Positions 62,052-64,000 of a stretch of DNA of 64,000 nucleotides are shown here, in pieces (the first letter of the stretch is position 1; the number at the start of each line of letters is the position of its first letter). The translations under genes and the position numbers were made by a program. The notes under the pieces are model-generated. The model did no database searches and was not told the DNA's origin. It saw nothing but the letters and a program-made list of their open reading frames with translations. This stretch comes from Actinomadura livida. GTDB taxonomy: Bacteria; Actinomycetota; Actinomycetes; Streptosporangiales; Streptosporangiaceae. The DNA is taken from positions 1 to 64,000 of the forward strand of contig NZ_BMRO01000021.1 of assembly GCF_014648675.1 (NCBI RefSeq). Direction: 5' to 3'.

Positions 62052-64000
62052 CATGGCGGACAAGGGAGGCCACCCGGGAGGCCACGGCAGGGCACCGGAG
62101 GCCGGCGGGTGCGACAGGGTGCGCAACGTCGCGCTGGTCGGCCATTCCGGAGCCGGGAAGACCACGCTGGTGGAGGCGCTGCTCGCCGCCACCGGCACGG
62201 TGCAGCGGGCGGGACGCGTCGAGGACGGGACGACCGTCAGCGACTACGACGAGGTCGAGGTGCGCCAGCAGCGCTCGGTGAACCTGTCCCTCGCCCCGTT
62301 CGCCCACGACGGCATGAAGATCAACCTCATCGACACCCCGGGGTACGCCGACTTCGTCGGCGACCTGCGCGCCGGGCTGCGCGGCGCCGACGCGGCGCTG
62401 TTCGTGATCTCGGCGGTGGACGGCATCGACGGCCTGACCCGGATGCTCTGGGACGAGTGCGCCGCCGTGCGGATGCCCCGCGCGGTCGTCATCACCAAGA
62501 TCGACCAGCAGCGCGGCGACTTCGACGACGTGGTCATGACCTGCCAGGACGTCTTCGGAGAGGGCGTCGCGCCGCTGTACTTCCCGGCGGGCGGCGGGGA
62601 CGGGCCGCACGGCCTCATCGGGCTGCTGACCCAGCGCTGCTTCGACTACTCCACCGGGCGGCGGACGGAGTGCGACCCAGACCCGCAGTACCTGGACCAG
62701 ATCGCCGAGCAGCGCGCCACGCTGATCGAGGGCATCATCCAGGAGAGCGAGGACGAGACCCTCATGGAGAGGTACCTCTCCGGCGAGGACCTCGACGTCA
62801 AGGCCCTCATCGGGGACCTGGAGACCGCGGTGGCGCGCGGCAGCTTCTACCCCGTCCTGGCGACATCGGTCCCGCACGGCGACCATCCGGGCCCGGTCAT
62901 CGGCATGCCGGAGCTCCTCGAGGTCATCACCCAGGCGTTCCCCTCGCCCCTCGAACACGGCATCCCGACCGTGACCCCGGTCAAGGGCGGGCCGCCGAGG
63001 GAGGTCGCCTGCGACCCGGACGGGCCGCTGGTCGCCGAGGTGATCAAGACGATGTCCGACCCGTACGTCGGACGGATCTCGCTGGTGCGGGTGTTCTCCG
63101 GGACGCTCCGCCCGGACATGACGGTGCACGTCTCCGGGCACGGCCTGGAGGACCGCGGGCACGAGGACCACGACGTCGACGAGCGGGTCGGCGCGCTGAC
63201 CTCGCCGCTGGGCAAGGCGCAGCGCACCGCGTCGTCCTGCATCGCCGGCGACATCTGCGCGGTGGCGAAGCTGACCCGCGCCGAGACCGGCGACACCCTG
63301 TCCGACCCGTCCGCGCCGGTGGTGATGACGCCCTGGACGATGCCGGACCCGCTGCTCCCGGTGGCGATCCGCGCCAAGTCCAAGGCCGACGAGGACAAGC
63401 TCGGCCAGGCGCTCGGCCGGCTCGTCGCCGAGGACCCGACGCTGCGGCTGGAGAACAACTCCGAGACGCGTCAGCTGGTGCTGTGGTGCATGGGCGAGGC
63501 CCACGCCGACGTGCTGATCGAGCGGCTCCGGACCCGGTACGGCGTCGAGGTCGAGCGGATCGAGATGCGGGTCCCGCTGCGGGAGACGTTCGGCGGCAGG
63601 GCCAAGGGGCTCGGGCGCCACGTCAAGCAGAGCGGCGGCCACGGCCAGTACGGCATCTGCCACATCGACGTCGAGCCGCTGCCGTCCGGTGAGGGCTTCG
63701 ACTTCGTCGACAAGATCGTCGGCGGGGTGGTGCCGCGGCAGTTCATCCCGTCGGTCGAGAAGGGCGTCCGGCAGCAGATGGCGCGCGGCGTGTCCGCCGG
63801 GTACCCGCTGGTCGACATCAGGGTCACCCTGCACGACGGCAAGGCCCACTCGGTCGACTCGTCCGACATGGCGTTCCAGGCCGCCGGTGCGCTCGCGCTC
63901 AAGGACGCGGCTGGCCAGGTGCCGATCCTGCTGCTGGAGCCGGTCGACGAGGTGGACGTGCTGATCGCCGACGAGTACGTGGGCCCGATCATGTCCGATC
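62052..64000 (+). CDS. elongation factor G-like GTPase (FusA2 type), partial
   Basis: Runs off the right edge after 649 codons; the frame stays open. G1 GHSGAGKTTL (about residue 30), G3 DTPGYADF, G4 TKID are intact; the switch region reads RQQRSVNLS instead of the ERGITI of true EF-G, as in the paralogous EF-G2/FusA2 clade whose function is unclear. Domain IV has GRAKGLGRHVKQSGGHGQYG. AGGAGG lies 5 bases before the ATG at 62052. A Gly/His-rich N-terminal tail precedes the G domain. Confidence 0.93.

Noticed and set aside
61420..63849. 809-codon minus-strand open frame opposite the EF-G-like gene
   Set aside because: Shadow frame; the plus strand encodes a protein with all GTPase motifs.

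Overview
The window is chromosomal DNA of a very GC-rich actinomycete (roughly 70% or more by eye). Many GTG and TTG starts, ATGA/GTGA/TGATG stop-start overlaps, a phosphatidylinositol / PI-mannoside locus (pgsA-patA-pimA) and a gene order that I recall from Streptomyces-type chromosomes (arg cluster, pheST, infC-rpmI-rplT, alaS, hisS, relA-apt, ruvCAB, pdxST) point to the Streptomycetales/Streptosporangiales; an Actinomadura-like (Thermomonosporaceae) host is my best guess, by inference only.

Layout. 1-430: promoters and leader of an rRNA operon that runs off the left edge (minus strand). 0.4-11.7 kb: a minus-strand block, argC-J-B-D-F-R-G-H, then mpg, a small membrane protein and tyrS. 11.7-14.5 kb: a divergent MarR regulator with a DrrA/DrrB-like ABC exporter. 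14.5-16.7 kb: a lytic transglycosylase lipoprotein, two tRNA-mimic RNA elements and a conserved actinobacterial protein of unknown function. 16.7-18.6 kb: an ABC-F ATPase behind a long attenuator-like leader. 18.6-26.8 kb: pheST, a PAS histidine kinase, a STAS protein, a SpoU methylase and the infC-rpmI-rplT operon. 27.3-31.0 kb: an accessory group (NUDIX, PfkB-like kinase, HIT protein, membrane-anchored squalene-cyclase-repeat protein). 31.0-38.6 kb: aroE, mltG, ruvX, alaS, two small envelope proteins and rarA. 38.6-41.0 kb: a DUF3105/DUF305 (CopM-like) group and a mycothiol-dependent-isomerase-type protein. 41.2-47.4 kb: DUF349 protein, cyclophilin, metallo-beta-lactamase-fold hydrolase, hisS and aspS. 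47.4-57.1 kb: relA, apt, yajC, ruvBAC, yebC, pdxT, a small protein and pdxS. 57.2-64 kb: DUF3048 lipoprotein, LemA-like protein, pimA, patA, pgsA and an EF-G-like GTPase cut by the right edge.

The genes are mostly informational and biosynthetic: five aminoacyl-tRNA synthetases (Tyr, Phe, Ala, His, Asp), IF3/L35/L20, complete arginine synthesis from glutamate via cyclic ArgJ, PLP synthase (PdxST), Holliday-junction processing (RuvABC, RuvX, RarA), stringent response (RelA) and PI lipid synthesis.

The most unusual items are: (1) two tandem RNA elements at about 15.57-15.80 kb in which a T-arm and 3' acceptor strand precede a 5' acceptor strand and D-arm, i.e. a circularly permuted tRNA or a YrlA-type Y RNA; (2) a palindromic element inserted in frame inside argD; (3) a dispersed G-rich palindrome family with compensatory arm changes, one copy lying between argB and argD and one forming the C-terminus of a hydrolase; (4) an ABC-F leader with a terminator-like hairpin and a three-codon upstream ORF; (5) loss of secD-secF from the otherwise conserved yajC-apt interval; (6) the NUDIX/PfkB/HIT/squalene-cyclase-repeat group as a candidate undescribed system.
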